Source: Promethearchaeota archaeon
Lineage (GTDB): Archaea; Asgardarchaeota; Lokiarchaeia; Sigyniarchaeales; SOKP01
Assembly: GCA_016839745.1 (NCBI GenBank)
Contig: JAEOTS010000188.1
Location: 1 to 49,548, forward strand
Reading direction: 5' to 3'
DNA length: 49,548 nucleotides
The notes beneath the pieces were generated by a model. The model ran no database searches, was not told where the DNA came from, and was given only the letters and a program-made list of their open reading frames with translations. The position numbers and the translations under genes are program-made. This document shows, piece by piece, positions 26,034 through 35,288 of the stretch. Numbering within the stretch: position 1 is the first letter of the stretch; each line of letters begins with the position of its first letter.

Positions 26034-28092
26034 TTACAATCTTACCTGTTTTTGAATTTTTAATATAGCTTGAACCGACTATCAGGGTTCCTAATCCTAT
26101 AAGTTTCTCTTGATTTTTATCGAAAATCAATGTTAAGTCTTTGGGTACGAGATTTGGACTAAATTTAACAATTCCTGGACGAAATAAGGTGTTTCCATTA
26201 ATTTTTTGACCATCAAATACAATACCATTCACTTGGTCTCTTAGAGGTAGTAACCTATTCCCTCCATTAAGATTTAATTCGATTTGACCTGTATTAAAAT
26301 TGAATTTTCCCAGTTTCTCACGAGTCTTTTGGTCACTTATTTCTATTTGATTACCCCTTTTGTTTCTCCATGTTTTAATCCCATTAGTAAATATTTTATT
26401 TCCAACATTTGGACCAAATTGATAATCAATTATTTTAATAAATTTACGTGTCAAAGTTTTTAGGAAATTTTTGTTTTCAGGTATAACATTTTCTAATTCT
26501 AATGAGTCTTTTAGAGATTTAATCTTACTTTCCAAAGACATTAGCGATTCCTTAGTTGTGAGATTGCCTTTAACTTCTGTAAAGTAAAATTTATTACTCA
26601 ATTTTAAACGAGCTTTATTGACAATTTTTAAGTACCCTTGGTCTTTTAAATGGCATAATACAGGAATTCTCTCGTTAAATTTCTTCAATAAGGAGATAAG
26701 CATATCTGCTGCAATTTCTATTTCTTCGTTATCCCAATCTCCCGTTACAGAAATATCGTACGAATTCACTGGATATATATTTTCTAATTGTCTTGGAATA
26801 GCGCCTAATGGAGATGTTAAAATAAATTCTTGGAAATCAGGAAAATCAGGAAATTTTCTTATAATACTCTGAAATTTTCTATGAGATTTCGATTCGGAGT
26901 AAGGTTTTTTTGCCGAGCAAGGGATTAATATTATCAATTTAGTCCAGGATTCTGGTGTAAAATTTTTTACCAATCTCTCCCGAAATTCTTGAAAATCTGG
27001 TCTGTTATATGAAGATGGACCAAAACAGTTAACAGATTTACTTACTTGAGTTATTGGGGTTTCAAATCTCAAAACATCAAAATATTGTTTATCGAGCAAT
27101 TTTAAAGTAGATATTATATTCATATCGTCATATGAGGATTTTTCGATAAATCCCCTAAAATCTTCCAGTCTCATGTATAATTTGATTTTATTCATATAAG
27201 TGTACGCTGAGATGATATTATGAAGAGTTAGTTGTTCTGTTTTTTCAGAAGAATATTTGTTATTTAGACTATATTTTAAATTTTTCTTACAAATAGTACA
27301 TGGACACGGGAAATATTTAATCTTATAAATTGGAAGTAAATATTCTATAGTATCATAAAAATTTTCAGAAGATAAATACAATAAATAAGAACAATCAATT
27401 AAATCGATTCCTAAATAGATCAAAATCGGATAAAATTTCGGAATAATTCTACCTGAAACCATTAACACTAAATTATTATCGAGCTCCTTTTTGATTTTAA
27501 ATATTACTCTTAAGATGTTCCTAAAATTACGAAAGTTGTCAAACAGATCTACTAAATTTAATATTCTCACATTTTCATTATTCTTAATTAAAGGAACGTA
27601 CAGATCAAATAGTTCATAATAATCATATATCTTAATAGATAATCCAAAATCTAAATTGCTATATTGTAATAAGATCTGATTAGACTCTTTTATAAAATTG
27701 TTAATTTCCTCTTCAGCAAATTCTTTATTTATAGCTGTTGTAGGAATATTGAATGGAATAGAAGGTATGATATTATCTTCTTGAAAGATGTCAATGCTAG
27801 ATGCTAATTTTTCTTTAAAACTATCCATTGAACCATTATGCGTGTAGATAAAACCAGTCTTCTTAAACTTATCTCGTAAGAAGCCAATTTTTAAATAAAA
27901 ATCTTTTAAAATTAAAAATATTTCGTGATCTTCAAACTCTTCAAGAAAACTTACATTATTCATTAAACTTTTCTTCATCGGAATAATAATATTTGGCGTT
28001 GATATGAACTTTTTAGCTTCTTTTGAACATACTATTCTTCCTACTCTTGAGAAACCTATACTTTTTGTAAGTAATTCGAAAAAATAATTCAT
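26014..28092 (-). CDS. arcS: Archaeosine synthase alpha subunit ArcS (TgtA2)
   Basis: This TGT-related protein of ~692 residues has the ArcS hallmark PCSAKKPYSESKSH (near residues 397-410). The N-terminal TGT-like barrel has lost the base-exchange residues; a C-x-C-x2-C zinc motif (CPCTICKK, near 265-272) remains. A PUA RNA-binding domain closes the protein (GIVFDG through LTLIFDKNQ and GLGTLIVGS). It modifies preQ0 at position 15 of archaeal tRNA. I choose the ATG at 28090-28092. A TTG three codons upstream is possible. Confidence 0.93.
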   Translation of the reverse strand: MNYFFELLTKSIGFSRVGRIVCSKEAKKFISTPNIIIPMKKSLMNNVSFLEEFEDHEIFLILKDFYLKIGFLRDKFKKTGFIYTHNGSMDSFKEKLASSIDIFQEDNIIPSIPFNIPTTAINKEFAEEEINNFIKESNQILLQYSNLDFGLSIKIYDYYELFDLYVPLIKNNENVRILNLVDLFDNFRNFRNILRVIFKIKKELDNNLVLMVSGRIIPKFYPILIYLGIDLIDCSYLLYLSSENFYDTIEYLLPIYKIKYFPCPCTICKKNLKYSLNNKYSSEKTEQLTLHNIISAYTYMNKIKLYMRLEDFRGFIEKSSYDDMNIISTLKLLDKQYFDVLRFETPITQVSKSVNCFGPSSYNRPDFQEFRERLVKNFTPESWTKLIILIPCSAKKPYSESKSHRKFQSIIRKFPDFPDFQEFILTSPLGAIPRQLENIYPVNSYDISVTGDWDNEEIEIAADMLISLLKKFNERIPVLCHLKDQGYLKIVNKARLKLSNKFYFTEVKGNLTTKESLMSLESKIKSLKDSLELENVIPENKNFLKTLTRKFIKIIDYQFGPNVGNKIFTNGIKTWRNKRGNQIEISDQKTREKLGKFNFNTGQIELNLNGGNRLLPLRDQVNGIVFDGQKINGNTLFRPGIVKFSPNLVPKDLTLIFDKNQEKLIGLGTLIVGSSYIKNSKTGKIVNVYEKI

Positions 28093-28216
28093 ACTTTTCA
28101 ATTAAAGATATTATTCTTATGTAATTAAATTAATTTATTTCGCCTTTTTAAGACCAATACGCTTTTTTACTATGTAAATAATACAACTTAGAGTTTAATT
28201 TAGGAAATTAACTCTA

Positions 28217-28801
28217 CTATGGTTCAATTTTATATTCTCCTCGCTTATACATTTCAAACAAAATTTCAGCTTCATGAATTGCATCGTCAACTGCTCGATG
28301 TGCCTCTCTATAATTAGTGTTGGGAAAGAGATTATCCCAAGCTTCTTGCATCCTTGGATTTTTATAACCACCCTTTGCATACATAATTTTACACGCTTCT
28401 TTTGCTACTGCCATAATATCTGGGATATCCTTTTTTATAGTAAAACCCCTTGATTCCATAAATCCAAAATCAAAGGCATTATTATACGCTGTTAATGAAT
28501 ATTGATTTAATATTTCTTGAATTTCGTCTTTAACATGATCTAACCCAGGCGCATTAACGACATCTTCGAATTTCAAATCAGAGTTAAAAAAAATCCATGA
28601 GTTTCTGTGTATGTCTCCAAAGAGGGGTTCTTTTACTAATGAATCAAATAATATTCTAGTTTCTCCAGTCATTAAGTCTAGTTCAACAATACCTATCTCA
28701 ATTATACACCCTTCTGTTTTAATGTCTGTTGTTTCTATATCTATTATAGCAATTTTCTTATGATTAGGTTTTTTAAGAAAGTCATTAATATCTCGAAATA
28801 T
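28217..28801 (-). CDS. DEDDh-family 3'-5' exonuclease, probable ATA start
   Basis: This DnaQ/RNase T-like nuclease of 194 residues shows Exo I (IIDIETTD, near residues 20-27), Exo II (AYNNAFDFGFM, near 102-112) and Exo III with the catalytic His (HRAVDDA, near 173-179). These are the acidic residues and histidine that hold two metal ions. It may proofread or trim DNA or RNA ends. The TTG at 28805-28807 directly abuts a GAGGAG Shine-Dalgarno (28808-28813). The in-frame ATA two codons later (28799-28801) lies 6 nt from it and is the better start. It sits alone, 110 bp before arcS on the same strand. Confidence 0.85.
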   Translation of the reverse strand: MFRDINDFLKKPNHKKIAIIDIETTDIKTEGCIIEIGIVELDLMTGETRILFDSLVKEPLFGDIHRNSWIFFNSDLKFEDVVNAPGLDHVKDEIQEILNQYSLTAYNNAFDFGFMESRGFTIKKDIPDIMAVAKEACKIMYAKGGYKNPRMQEAWDNLFPNTNYREAHRAVDDAIHEAEILFEMYKRGEYKIEP

Positions 28802-28945
28802 ATGCAACTCCTCACAAGGATATGATTTTAATTATTCTATAATATTGATATTAATCTTAATAAAAAAAATGTAATTGAAATGAAATATAAATCATTAGAG
28901 AGTGATTAAAAATCAACTTGAGATTTGAAATGTTCACAGGGTAGT

Positions 28946-29932
28946 CTAATAAATCACAAAATTCGTATAAGTCTTCAGTTCGTCCAAAACAAAGCTAGTA
29001 AAGGTATCTTCAATTTCATCAGATTGGTACAAATTTTTTATGAAATCTGCGTATTCTTCGACTTTTTTAACGCGAACTATGGCAAATAAGCCATGTTGTT
29101 CCCCTATTCTGAATAGATCGGTTATATAGCTACTTTTCTCTAGATTTAAGGCAATCTCGTTATATTTCGAAGGATCCTTAGGTTTAATTCTTACGAGATA
29201 TTTTCCTCTAAACCCAATCTTTTTAGGACAAAAATTAAGAGCGTAATTAAGAATTATGTTCTTTTTTTCAAGCTTTTTAATTCTGTTATGAATAGTAGAT
29301 TGAGAGATTTCTTGTCGGTTCATCTCATTTAGAAAATCTCTATACTTGTCTTTAATTATATCCTTAATCTCGTAAGTTGAAATAGGCTTTAATGTTTGGT
29401 TTTCTTGCAATATTTTTAAAATTATATAATCGATGCTATCAATTTCGAAATTTGGATCAATTTTATTGTCATACAATTCAATTCCATTAGTCTTGAACAC
29501 TTTAATTGTCTCGATTATATGATACTTCTTGAAATATGATTGAGCCATTATTTTATCTATTATACTTAAAACCTGGTAATATTCTTCAGATGAATGAAAT
29601 ATAAGTAAAGCAAATAGAGAATATTCTCCTAAAATTCCATCAAGAATTTTTAATTGGGAGATTTTCAACAAATTTTCTAAGAGTTCCGGTTCCTTGGGAT
29701 TGGTTTTAATTTCTAATAATACATATTTTAAATTAATGGGAAGTAGATTCGGATTAATATTGATTGTAAAATTACTAATTATTTTTTCTATCTTCAGTTC
29801 ATCAAAGCGTTTTTTAATAGTCTGTCTAGTATAACCTAAAACCTGCGAAAGCTTAGTTATTACATATTTAGATTTATTATTGAAACTTTTTATAAGATCA
29901 AGGGTCCTATATTCATCTATAGCTTTGGCCAT
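28946..29932 (-). CDS. Tandem Lrp/AsnC-type transcription regulator (two HTH-RAM units)
   Basis: The 328-residue protein carries two Lrp-like units. The first has a winged HTH at about residues 8-55 (LSQVLGYTRQTIKKRFDEL) and a RAM-like sensor at 60-150. The second has an HTH at about 165-235 (ISQSTIHNRIKKLEKKNII) and a RAM-like domain at 240-328 (FRIGEQHGLFAIVRVKK). Lrp/AsnC proteins bind amino acids or related ligands through RAM domains. The gene is divergent from ahcY with 135 bp between them, which holds a strong inverted repeat. It may therefore control the methyl cycle and itself. That is inference from position. Confidence 0.82.
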   Translation of the reverse strand: MAKAIDEYRTLDLIKSFNNKSKYVITKLSQVLGYTRQTIKKRFDELKIEKIISNFTININPNLLPINLKYVLLEIKTNPKEPELLENLLKISQLKILDGILGEYSLFALLIFHSSEEYYQVLSIIDKIMAQSYFKKYHIIETIKVFKTNGIELYDNKIDPNFEIDSIDYIILKILQENQTLKPISTYEIKDIIKDKYRDFLNEMNRQEISQSTIHNRIKKLEKKNIILNYALNFCPKKIGFRGKYLVRIKPKDPSKYNEIALNLEKSSYITDLFRIGEQHGLFAIVRVKKVEEYADFIKNLYQSDEIEDTFTSFVLDELKTYTNFVIY

Positions 29933-30006
29933 AAGAATATAGTAAAAATTATGCTATTTAAATGTTAATATTTCTGGGAGAATCTTCACCTTTTAACCAA
30001 TAATAT

Positions 30007-30026
30007 ATTTAAATACATATTTAAAT
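30007..30026 (+). promoter_or_regulatory. Double ATTTAAAT element upstream of ahcY
   Basis: ATTTAAAT ACAT ATTTAAAT is two copies of an 8-bp palindrome and forms an inverted repeat as a whole. It lies 42-61 bp upstream of the ahcY start and 75-94 bp from the start of the divergent double-Lrp regulator. The sequence itself matches an archaeal TATA box. Its symmetry also suits an Lrp-type operator. Which role applies is not decided by sequence. Confidence 0.4.
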
Positions 30027-30067
30027 TATCTACTATATCAACAAAAATATTTTAAAATTGATTTGTA

Positions 30068-31336
30068 ATGGTAAATTATAAAGTTGCAGATGAAAACTTA
30101 GCTGCAAAAGGTAAAGAAGCGATATATATTGCTGAGTCTAAAATGCCTGTTACTGCTAAAACAATTCGAGAACGCTTCGCTAAAGAAAAACCGTTGGAGG
30201 GAGTCACAATTGCGGGTTGTCTTCATATAACTAAAGAGACCGCTAATCTTGCGCGCACTTTAAAAGCAGGAGGCGCTGATGTTTGGTTATGTGGAAGTAA
30301 TCCCTTATCAACTCAAGATGATGTAGCGGCAGCTATGGTTAAAGAGGGAATTAATACATTTGCGTGGCATGGTAATACAGATGAGGAATTTTATTGGTGT
30401 ATTCGTGAGTGTTTAAAGGCAAAGCCTAACATTTTAATTGATGACGGCGCGGACATGATAGTTACAGCTCATAAAGAATTTCCTGAGCTCATTACAGATG
30501 GTGTAATTATCGGCTGCCAAGAAGAAACCACAACTGGAGTGAAGCGTTTCAGAGCCATGGATAAGGGTGGAGATTTAAAAGTGCCACTCTTCCCTGTAAA
30601 TGATGCAAGATGTAAAAATCAGTTCGATAACGAATTAGGCACTGGCCAAGGAATTGTAGCCGCAATTTATGGAATGCATGTATTATTTGCGGGTAAAGTT
30701 GTAGTAATAGCTGGCTATGGGCATTGCTCTTCTGGTATGGCATTAAGAGCTAGGGGATTAGGCGCCGATGTAATAGTAACAGAAGTAGATCCAATTAAGG
30801 CACTTCAAGCAAGGTTCGCCGGCTTTCAAGTAATGCCAATTGAAAAAACGCTCCCAATTGCTGATATCATCCTTACAGCAACAGGATGCAAGCACGTAAT
30901 TCCACCAACAAAAGAAATGTTTAATAAATTGAAGGAAGGTGTTATACTTGGCAATTTGGGTCATTTCGATATTGAGATTCCCACTAAAGAATTGTATGAG
31001 CATGCTAAAGAAATCAAACCTATTAGGCAAGATGTAGAAGAATTAATTTTTCCAGACGGTAAAAGAATTTATTTACTTGCCAAAGGAAGGTTAGCAAATT
31101 TGGTGCTCTCTGAAGGTCATCCTGCTGAAGTTATGGATATGTCGTTTGGTCTTCAATCCTTAATGTCCGAATATATTGTCAAAAATAAAGATTCATTGAA
31201 ACCAGGAATGGTTAATGTACCAGTAGAGATTGACGATAGAGTGGGCTTCTTAAAACTTCAATCAATGGGCATTAAGATTGATAAATTAACAGAAGAACAA
31301 TATAACTACATTCATGGGTATGAAGAAGGAACTTAA
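30068..31336 (+). CDS. ahcY: S-adenosylhomocysteine hydrolase
   Basis: The 422-residue protein is a full-length adenosylhomocysteinase. It splits the S-adenosylhomocysteine left after methylation into adenosine and homocysteine using bound NAD. Visible are the substrate-domain segment CLHITKETANLARTL (near residues 51-65), the DDGADM segment (near 125), the NAD loop GYGHCSSGMA (near 217-226) with the acidic end TEVDP, and a C-terminal helix-loop ending in YNYIHGY. It relieves product inhibition of the many methyltransferases, including TrmY, Nep1 and corrinoid-linked ones. The start ATG is leaderless in style: no Shine-Dalgarno, TATA element ~45 bp upstream. Confidence 0.95.
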   Translation: MVNYKVADENLAAKGKEAIYIAESKMPVTAKTIRERFAKEKPLEGVTIAGCLHITKETANLARTLKAGGADVWLCGSNPLSTQDDVAAAMVKEGINTFAWHGNTDEEFYWCIRECLKAKPNILIDDGADMIVTAHKEFPELITDGVIIGCQEETTTGVKRFRAMDKGGDLKVPLFPVNDARCKNQFDNELGTGQGIVAAIYGMHVLFAGKVVVIAGYGHCSSGMALRARGLGADVIVTEVDPIKALQARFAGFQVMPIEKTLPIADIILTATGCKHVIPPTKEMFNKLKEGVILGNLGHFDIEIPTKELYEHAKEIKPIRQDVEELIFPDGKRIYLLAKGRLANLVLSEGHPAEVMDMSFGLQSLMSEYIVKNKDSLKPGMVNVPVEIDDRVGFLKLQSMGIKIDKLTEEQYNYIHGYEEGT

Positions 31337-31495
31337 TCAATTTTTATTTAGTTTTTTTATATTTTATTACTTTTTTTCAAGTTCTTTATATAATTCCCTT
31401 AATTTGTCTAAGTACATAAATTTAAATTAATTTCTGTTCAATTGTCATAATTACAAATAATAAAACCTTGTACAAATAATAATTAATTGTTAAAT

Positions 31496-31999
31496 ATGAA
31501 AGAAAATATAGAATTAAATTTAGAAGAGCTACTGGAACTGATGAGATATGCTTTTCTCAGGTTGGATGGTGCGTGGTTCATGGCTTCGGTAGAAAAGTTT
31601 GGTTTGGAAAATGCGACAGAATTAGATGTAAAAGCATGGGAGAAGTTCTCTGAAAGGTTGGGAAAGAAAATCGCTTCAATAACGAGTTTGAAAGGTGACC
31701 TCTCTAAAGCATTATCAAAACTAATGAAGATTCAACATACACTTATGAATATGAATTCAGAAATAGAGGTTATTAATGAGAGCAAAATGATTCACAGAGT
31801 TTTAGAATGTGAAGTCTGGAGAATGGTTCAGAAAGTATGGCCTCAGGATGCAATTCCTTGTCACAAGGTTACACTAGCAAGCATTAGGGGTTTGCTAAAG
31901 GGAGCTTTTCCAGAAAAAGAGTTTATTTTAAAACATAAGAAGAAAATCCCTTTGGGAGATCCTTGCTGCGAGATTGAAATTTCCGTTAAAAATTCATAA
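31496..31999 (+). CDS. DUF6125-like protein (related to thiazoline-carboxylate hydrolase/V4R-type domains)
   Basis: The 167-residue protein begins (M)KENIELNLEELLELMRYAFLRLDGAWF and ends with GDPCCEIEISVK. The C-terminal GDPxCxxE motif is shared by DUF6125, L-2-amino-thiazoline-4-carboxylate hydrolase-like and some V4R-type proteins, where cysteine and acidic groups may bind a ligand or metal. Further Cys/His are at CEVWRMVQK and IPCHK. The function is unknown. I prefer the ATG at 31496 over the TTG three codons upstream. It follows ahcY by 159 bp on the same strand, and a link to sulfur-amino-acid metabolism is possible but unproven. Confidence 0.65.
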   Translation: MKENIELNLEELLELMRYAFLRLDGAWFMASVEKFGLENATELDVKAWEKFSERLGKKIASITSLKGDLSKALSKLMKIQHTLMNMNSEIEVINESKMIHRVLECEVWRMVQKVWPQDAIPCHKVTLASIRGLLKGAFPEKEFILKHKKKIPLGDPCCEIEISVKNS

Positions 32000-32040
32000 T
32001 GACTTTTTATTTTTCAAGAACATAACTTCTTTTAGATATG

Positions 32041-32163
32041 TTATTTCCTATTAATGGGCATTATATATGTTACATCTTCTTCAATAATTACTACGCAACC
32101 ATAATTTCTACCTAAAGTATTTAAGATTGATTTAGCTTTTTTTTCTATTTTCTCAGAATCCAT
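32041..32163 (-). CDS. Possible 40-residue protein
   Basis: An ATG at 32161-32163 opens a 40-codon frame to TAA at 32041-32043, in the gap between the DUF6125-like gene and the GET3 gene. The peptide is helix (KIEKKAKSILNTLG) followed by a strand (GCVVIIEEDVTYIMP), a plausible small alpha/beta unit. It lies directly downstream of the GET3 gene on the same strand, 53 bp after its stop. No family is recognised and the length is short. Confidence 0.4.
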   Translation of the reverse strand: MDSEKIEKKAKSILNTLGRNYGCVVIIEEDVTYIMPINRK

Positions 32164-32216
32164 GATAAGCCAGAGAATCTTTATGAATTTATATATATCT
32201 CTAAGGATATTTAATT

Positions 32217-33254
32217 CTAAGACACTAATGGATTTAAAATCTCATGAGCTGTGGCATCATTATAAATTTCTTTTGCTAATTTTCTTAATCCATCTAATCC
32301 GATAGGTTCTTCTTTAAGTCTATTAGACTCCCATATTTTGTTATTTTTAAATTCCTTGTTAATCTCTAATAAATATCTCTGCTGAATTGAGGAAATTTGA
32401 CCACAAAAATCACACTTCTTCGCATGTTTTTTGGGAATTATCATATTGATATGGATGGCATCAAGGTTAATATACTTATTAGTCAAATCCCTCGCTCGTT
32501 TGACTTCTTCAAAACTTGGTTTCTCAGCAATTGAAACTAATCTTAATGATCCTACACTATGGATCAAATCAGTAATTCTTTCCCCTCTCTTCTCAAGATC
32601 AACCATCATTTTAAAGATTTCTTTACCCAATTCCTTTCTTTTTTCATAATCATCGTTGAACGGTTTTAAAATCTGTCTAAACATGTTTGAAAAATTTTTC
32701 ATTGCGTCCTTAATGGAATTATAAAAGTTCAAAGAATATTTTAAGACAACTTTGACTTGGTCCTCAGGGATTTCAAAAAGAGTAATCATGTTGGCAGTTG
32801 GAGGAAAGTCAGCTATAATGATATCAAATTGTTGTTCCTGAGAATTTTTATCTTCCGCGTCTAAGATTTTTTGAAAAAACATGGCATTCTTTAAAGCCAA
32901 GGGTATTGAATCTGTTGTAAAAGTGGTATCAATAAATTCCTCAATTTGTGGGATTCTACCAACTAAAGGCATCTGTTTCATTAGGGTCTTCATCTTATTA
33001 ACTAAATCTTTAGTATAAATTTCCGCGTATACATTTGCATCAGGCTCGATCGCCCATAAATTACTTGTTATCGGAGTTATTGCGTTTCCTATCTCTTTTG
33101 ATAGGAGGTCTGATAAATTATGTGCCATGTCAAAAGAAATAAGAAGAATCCTCTTTTCTGGCAATAAATCTGACAATTTCACTGCAGTTGCAGCACTTAT
33201 AGAACTTTTCCCGACACCACCTTTCCCACCTAAAACTAATATCTTTTCAATCAT
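32217..33254 (-). CDS. GET3/ArsA-family ATPase (TRC40-like)
   Basis: The 345-residue protein has the deviant Walker A GGKGGVGKSS near its N-terminus, switch I DMAHNLSDLL, and switch II in FDIIIADFPPTANM. A zinc-type C-x2-C (KKCDFCGQ, near residue 280) joins the dimer in Get3. A hydrophobic, Met-rich helical region (residues 95-215) corresponds to the tail-anchor binding groove. Archaeal members are taken as relatives of the eukaryotic tail-anchored-protein targeting factor. Only one ATPase unit is present, unlike bacterial ArsA. No arsenite genes are near. The ATG at 33252-33254 is preferred over the GTG three codons upstream. Confidence 0.9.
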   Translation of the reverse strand: MIEKILVLGGKGGVGKSSISAATAVKLSDLLPEKRILLISFDMAHNLSDLLSKEIGNAITPITSNLWAIEPDANVYAEIYTKDLVNKMKTLMKQMPLVGRIPQIEEFIDTTFTTDSIPLALKNAMFFQKILDAEDKNSQEQQFDIIIADFPPTANMITLFEIPEDQVKVVLKYSLNFYNSIKDAMKNFSNMFRQILKPFNDDYEKRKELGKEIFKMMVDLEKRGERITDLIHSVGSLRLVSIAEKPSFEEVKRARDLTNKYINLDAIHINMIIPKKHAKKCDFCGQISSIQQRYLLEINKEFKNNKIWESNRLKEEPIGLDGLRKLAKEIYNDATAHEILNPLVS

Positions 33255-33352
33255 AGTTAACACTGAATGCCTTTAAAATCAGAAATTAAATAATAACAAC
33301 TAATAATAATTATATAAAATTAATTCAAGAATTTGAATAATTCGACATGAAT

Positions 33353-33640
33353 TTACTTAATCTTTTTTGGAAAAAAAACTAACCTTCCAGAAATAGAAGG
33401 TTGGTCAGAATTCTTATTTTCTTCGAAATAAAAATAAAATCTACCAATATCAGTATGGATTCTGTATTTATATTTCCTTTTTGTATTATTTGAAAGCCTT
33501 TTTAATAATTTATTGTTCCAATAAATACTCATACAACTGAAATCATAATCATAAAATAAAAAATCGCATTTTATGGAGATATTATAACCATGAAGGTCAA
33601 TTCTAATTTCATTCTTAAATTGACAAAAGATAAATTTAAT
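33353..33640 (-). CDS. Possible small beta-rich protein, ATT (33640) or ATG (33532) start
   Basis: An open frame of 95 codons lies in the long gap between GET3 and dnaG. From the only ATG it is 59 residues (33353-33532). The sequence upstream of that ATG stays open and looks like the same fold: NEIRIDLHGYNISIKCDF then YDYDFSCMSIYW. The whole is aromatic- and Tyr-rich with alternating strand pattern and ends LVFFPKKIK. A frame this long is unlikely by chance in DNA this AT-rich. No family is recognised, and no Shine-Dalgarno precedes the ATT. Confidence 0.45.
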   Translation of the reverse strand: MKFIFCQFKNEIRIDLHGYNISIKCDFLFYDYDFSCMSIYWNNKLLKRLSNNTKRKYKYRIHTDIGRFYFYFEENKNSDQPSISGRLVFFPKKIK

Positions 33641-34062
33641 AAATTATTTTTATAAACATAATCATCAAAAAAATGTTGATTATTTATTGAGTTGCTAAAT
33701 AAATTTACCATTCATATTAATTATTAAAATTTTAATCGAATAAGTAAAATTTTCAAGAAACATCATCAATTAAATGAAATAATAAAAAAAATCAATTAAA
33801 AAAAAATTCAATTAAATTATTAAACTAAAATTATTATCCAGACTTATAACAATACACAGGAAGTAAATTCATAACTCAAGCTTAATAAAGATAAAAAAAC
33901 TATCTCAAAAGATAAAATATTAAAGATCTTAATTAGAGAAAATCAATTTAACGTTAGCTCCTATCCATTAGCAGGACTTTACTTCTTTTTATAAGTTTAT
34001 AATTAATTTTAGATTCATTAATAAGATCAAATATTAAATAGAAAAAATAAGTGATTAAAATT
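33641..34062. repeat. Very AT-rich gap with three TCAATTAAA direct repeats
   Basis: This ~420-bp stretch before dnaG contains TCAATTAAA at 33766-33774, 33792-33800 and 33808-33816, and many A-runs. No gene, tRNA or strong hairpin is visible. The repeats are imperfectly spaced (26 and 16 nt). It presumably holds the dnaG promoter. Confidence 0.3.
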
Positions 34063-35232
34063 ATGTCTAATAATGTAGATTTTACTACTAAATACACTAT
34101 CGAAGCAAAATTTAAAATTAAAGGTGTCGTTGAGAAATCAGACATCGTTGGAGCGGTTTTTGGACAGACTGAGGGGCTGCTCTTAGACTTAGATTTGAGG
34201 GATCTTCAAAAATCTGGACGAATCGGGCGAATTGAGGTTGATAATGAATCTAAAGAAGGAGTTTCCGAAGGAATTATTCTAATTCCCTCTAGCTTAACTC
34301 GTAAAGAGACTGCTCTACTGGCGGCAACTGTTGAAACTGTTTCTCGTGTTGGTCCTTGTGAGGCTGAAATCAAATTATTGGAAATTCGAGATGTTAGAGA
34401 TACTAAACGCAAGAAAATTATTGAGCGTGCTGCAGAATTATTAAAAAAATGGGATCAGAATTCTTTAGAACATAGCGAAATCGAAGAAAGAATGGACGCA
34501 GGCATTAAAATTGGAGAAATTACATCTTGGGGTCCGGAAAACTTACCCGCAGGTCCCGATGTTGAATCTAGCCAAGAAATAATAATTGTTGAAGGTCGAG
34601 CAGATGTTTTAAACCTATTGCGAATAGGAGTTAAAAATACCATCGCAGTTCAGGGCACACAAGTACCCAAATCAATTTTAAAATTACTAGAAACAAAAAA
34701 ATCGGTCATAGCCTTTCTAGATGGGGATAGAGGTGGCACGATTATTTTAAATGAACTATTACAAGTCGCAAAACTTGATTATGTAGCTCGAGCACCGGAA
34801 GGTTTAGAAGTGGAAGAACTTACTCGGAAACAAATGATAAAATCTCTCCAAAACAAAAAACCAGCAGGAGTTAAAGATAAACGCACTACTAAAAATAAAA
34901 AAGAAGTTACAGGCAAGGATGCGCTATTCCAAAAACTCATGAAGAAGTTGAAAGTAAAAAATCAAACGCCATTAAAAGAAAGCCTTGAAAAAATAGAACC
35001 TGGGCACAGTATTGGGTTTAATAAGAATTTAGAGAAATTATTTGAAATTCCCGTAGGGGAAATCTTTGAAAAAATTAAAAATTTTAAAGATACACAATTT
35101 CTTGTAATAGATGGCATTTTATCTAAACGCTTGATTACACTTTTATTGCCTATGAAAATAAAATTTATTGCCTGCAAAAATAAGGAAGAAGAGCTCAGAG
35201 TTTCGCCTGAGATCACAGTTTTCTTCTTCTAA
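34063..35232 (+). CDS. dnaG: Archaeal DnaG primase / exosome-associated Toprim protein
   Basis: The protein has 389 residues. The N-terminal archaeal DnaG region (TTKYTIEAKFKIKGVVEKSDIVGAVFGQ) precedes a Toprim domain with EGRADVLNLL (near residue 178) and LDGDRGG (near 221), the acidic residues that bind Mg2+. In archaea this protein makes RNA primers in vitro and is a stable part of the RNA exosome, where it helps bind poly(A). A basic linker and a C-terminal dimer-like domain follow. The ATG at 34063 fits family N-termini. A GTG four codons upstream would only add MIKI. Confidence 0.95.
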   Translation: MSNNVDFTTKYTIEAKFKIKGVVEKSDIVGAVFGQTEGLLLDLDLRDLQKSGRIGRIEVDNESKEGVSEGIILIPSSLTRKETALLAATVETVSRVGPCEAEIKLLEIRDVRDTKRKKIIERAAELLKKWDQNSLEHSEIEERMDAGIKIGEITSWGPENLPAGPDVESSQEIIIVEGRADVLNLLRIGVKNTIAVQGTQVPKSILKLLETKKSVIAFLDGDRGGTIILNELLQVAKLDYVARAPEGLEVEELTRKQMIKSLQNKKPAGVKDKRTTKNKKEVTGKDALFQKLMKKLKVKNQTPLKESLEKIEPGHSIGFNKNLEKLFEIPVGEIFEKIKNFKDTQFLVIDGILSKRLITLLLPMKIKFIACKNKEEELRVSPEITVFFF

Positions 35233-35288
35233 AAGATACCTTCTTTTCTTTAAAACTTTTTTTTTTAATCCAATTTATTAGATATCAT

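Noticed and set aside
28805..28807. TTG as exonuclease start
   Set aside because: It directly touches the GAGGAG Shine-Dalgarno, leaving no spacing; the ATA two codons later has the usual 6 nt.
30549..31030. Open frames antisense to ahcY
   Set aside because: Shadows of a well-conserved gene; no family match and no start context.
33641..34062. Replication origin because of AT-richness, short repeats and adjacent dnaG
   Set aside because: No ORB-like motif or Cdc6/Orc1 gene nearby. Archaeal DnaG is not an origin marker.
34051..34062. GTG at 34051 as dnaG start
   Set aside because: It adds only four residues and the ATG at 34063 fits the family start better.
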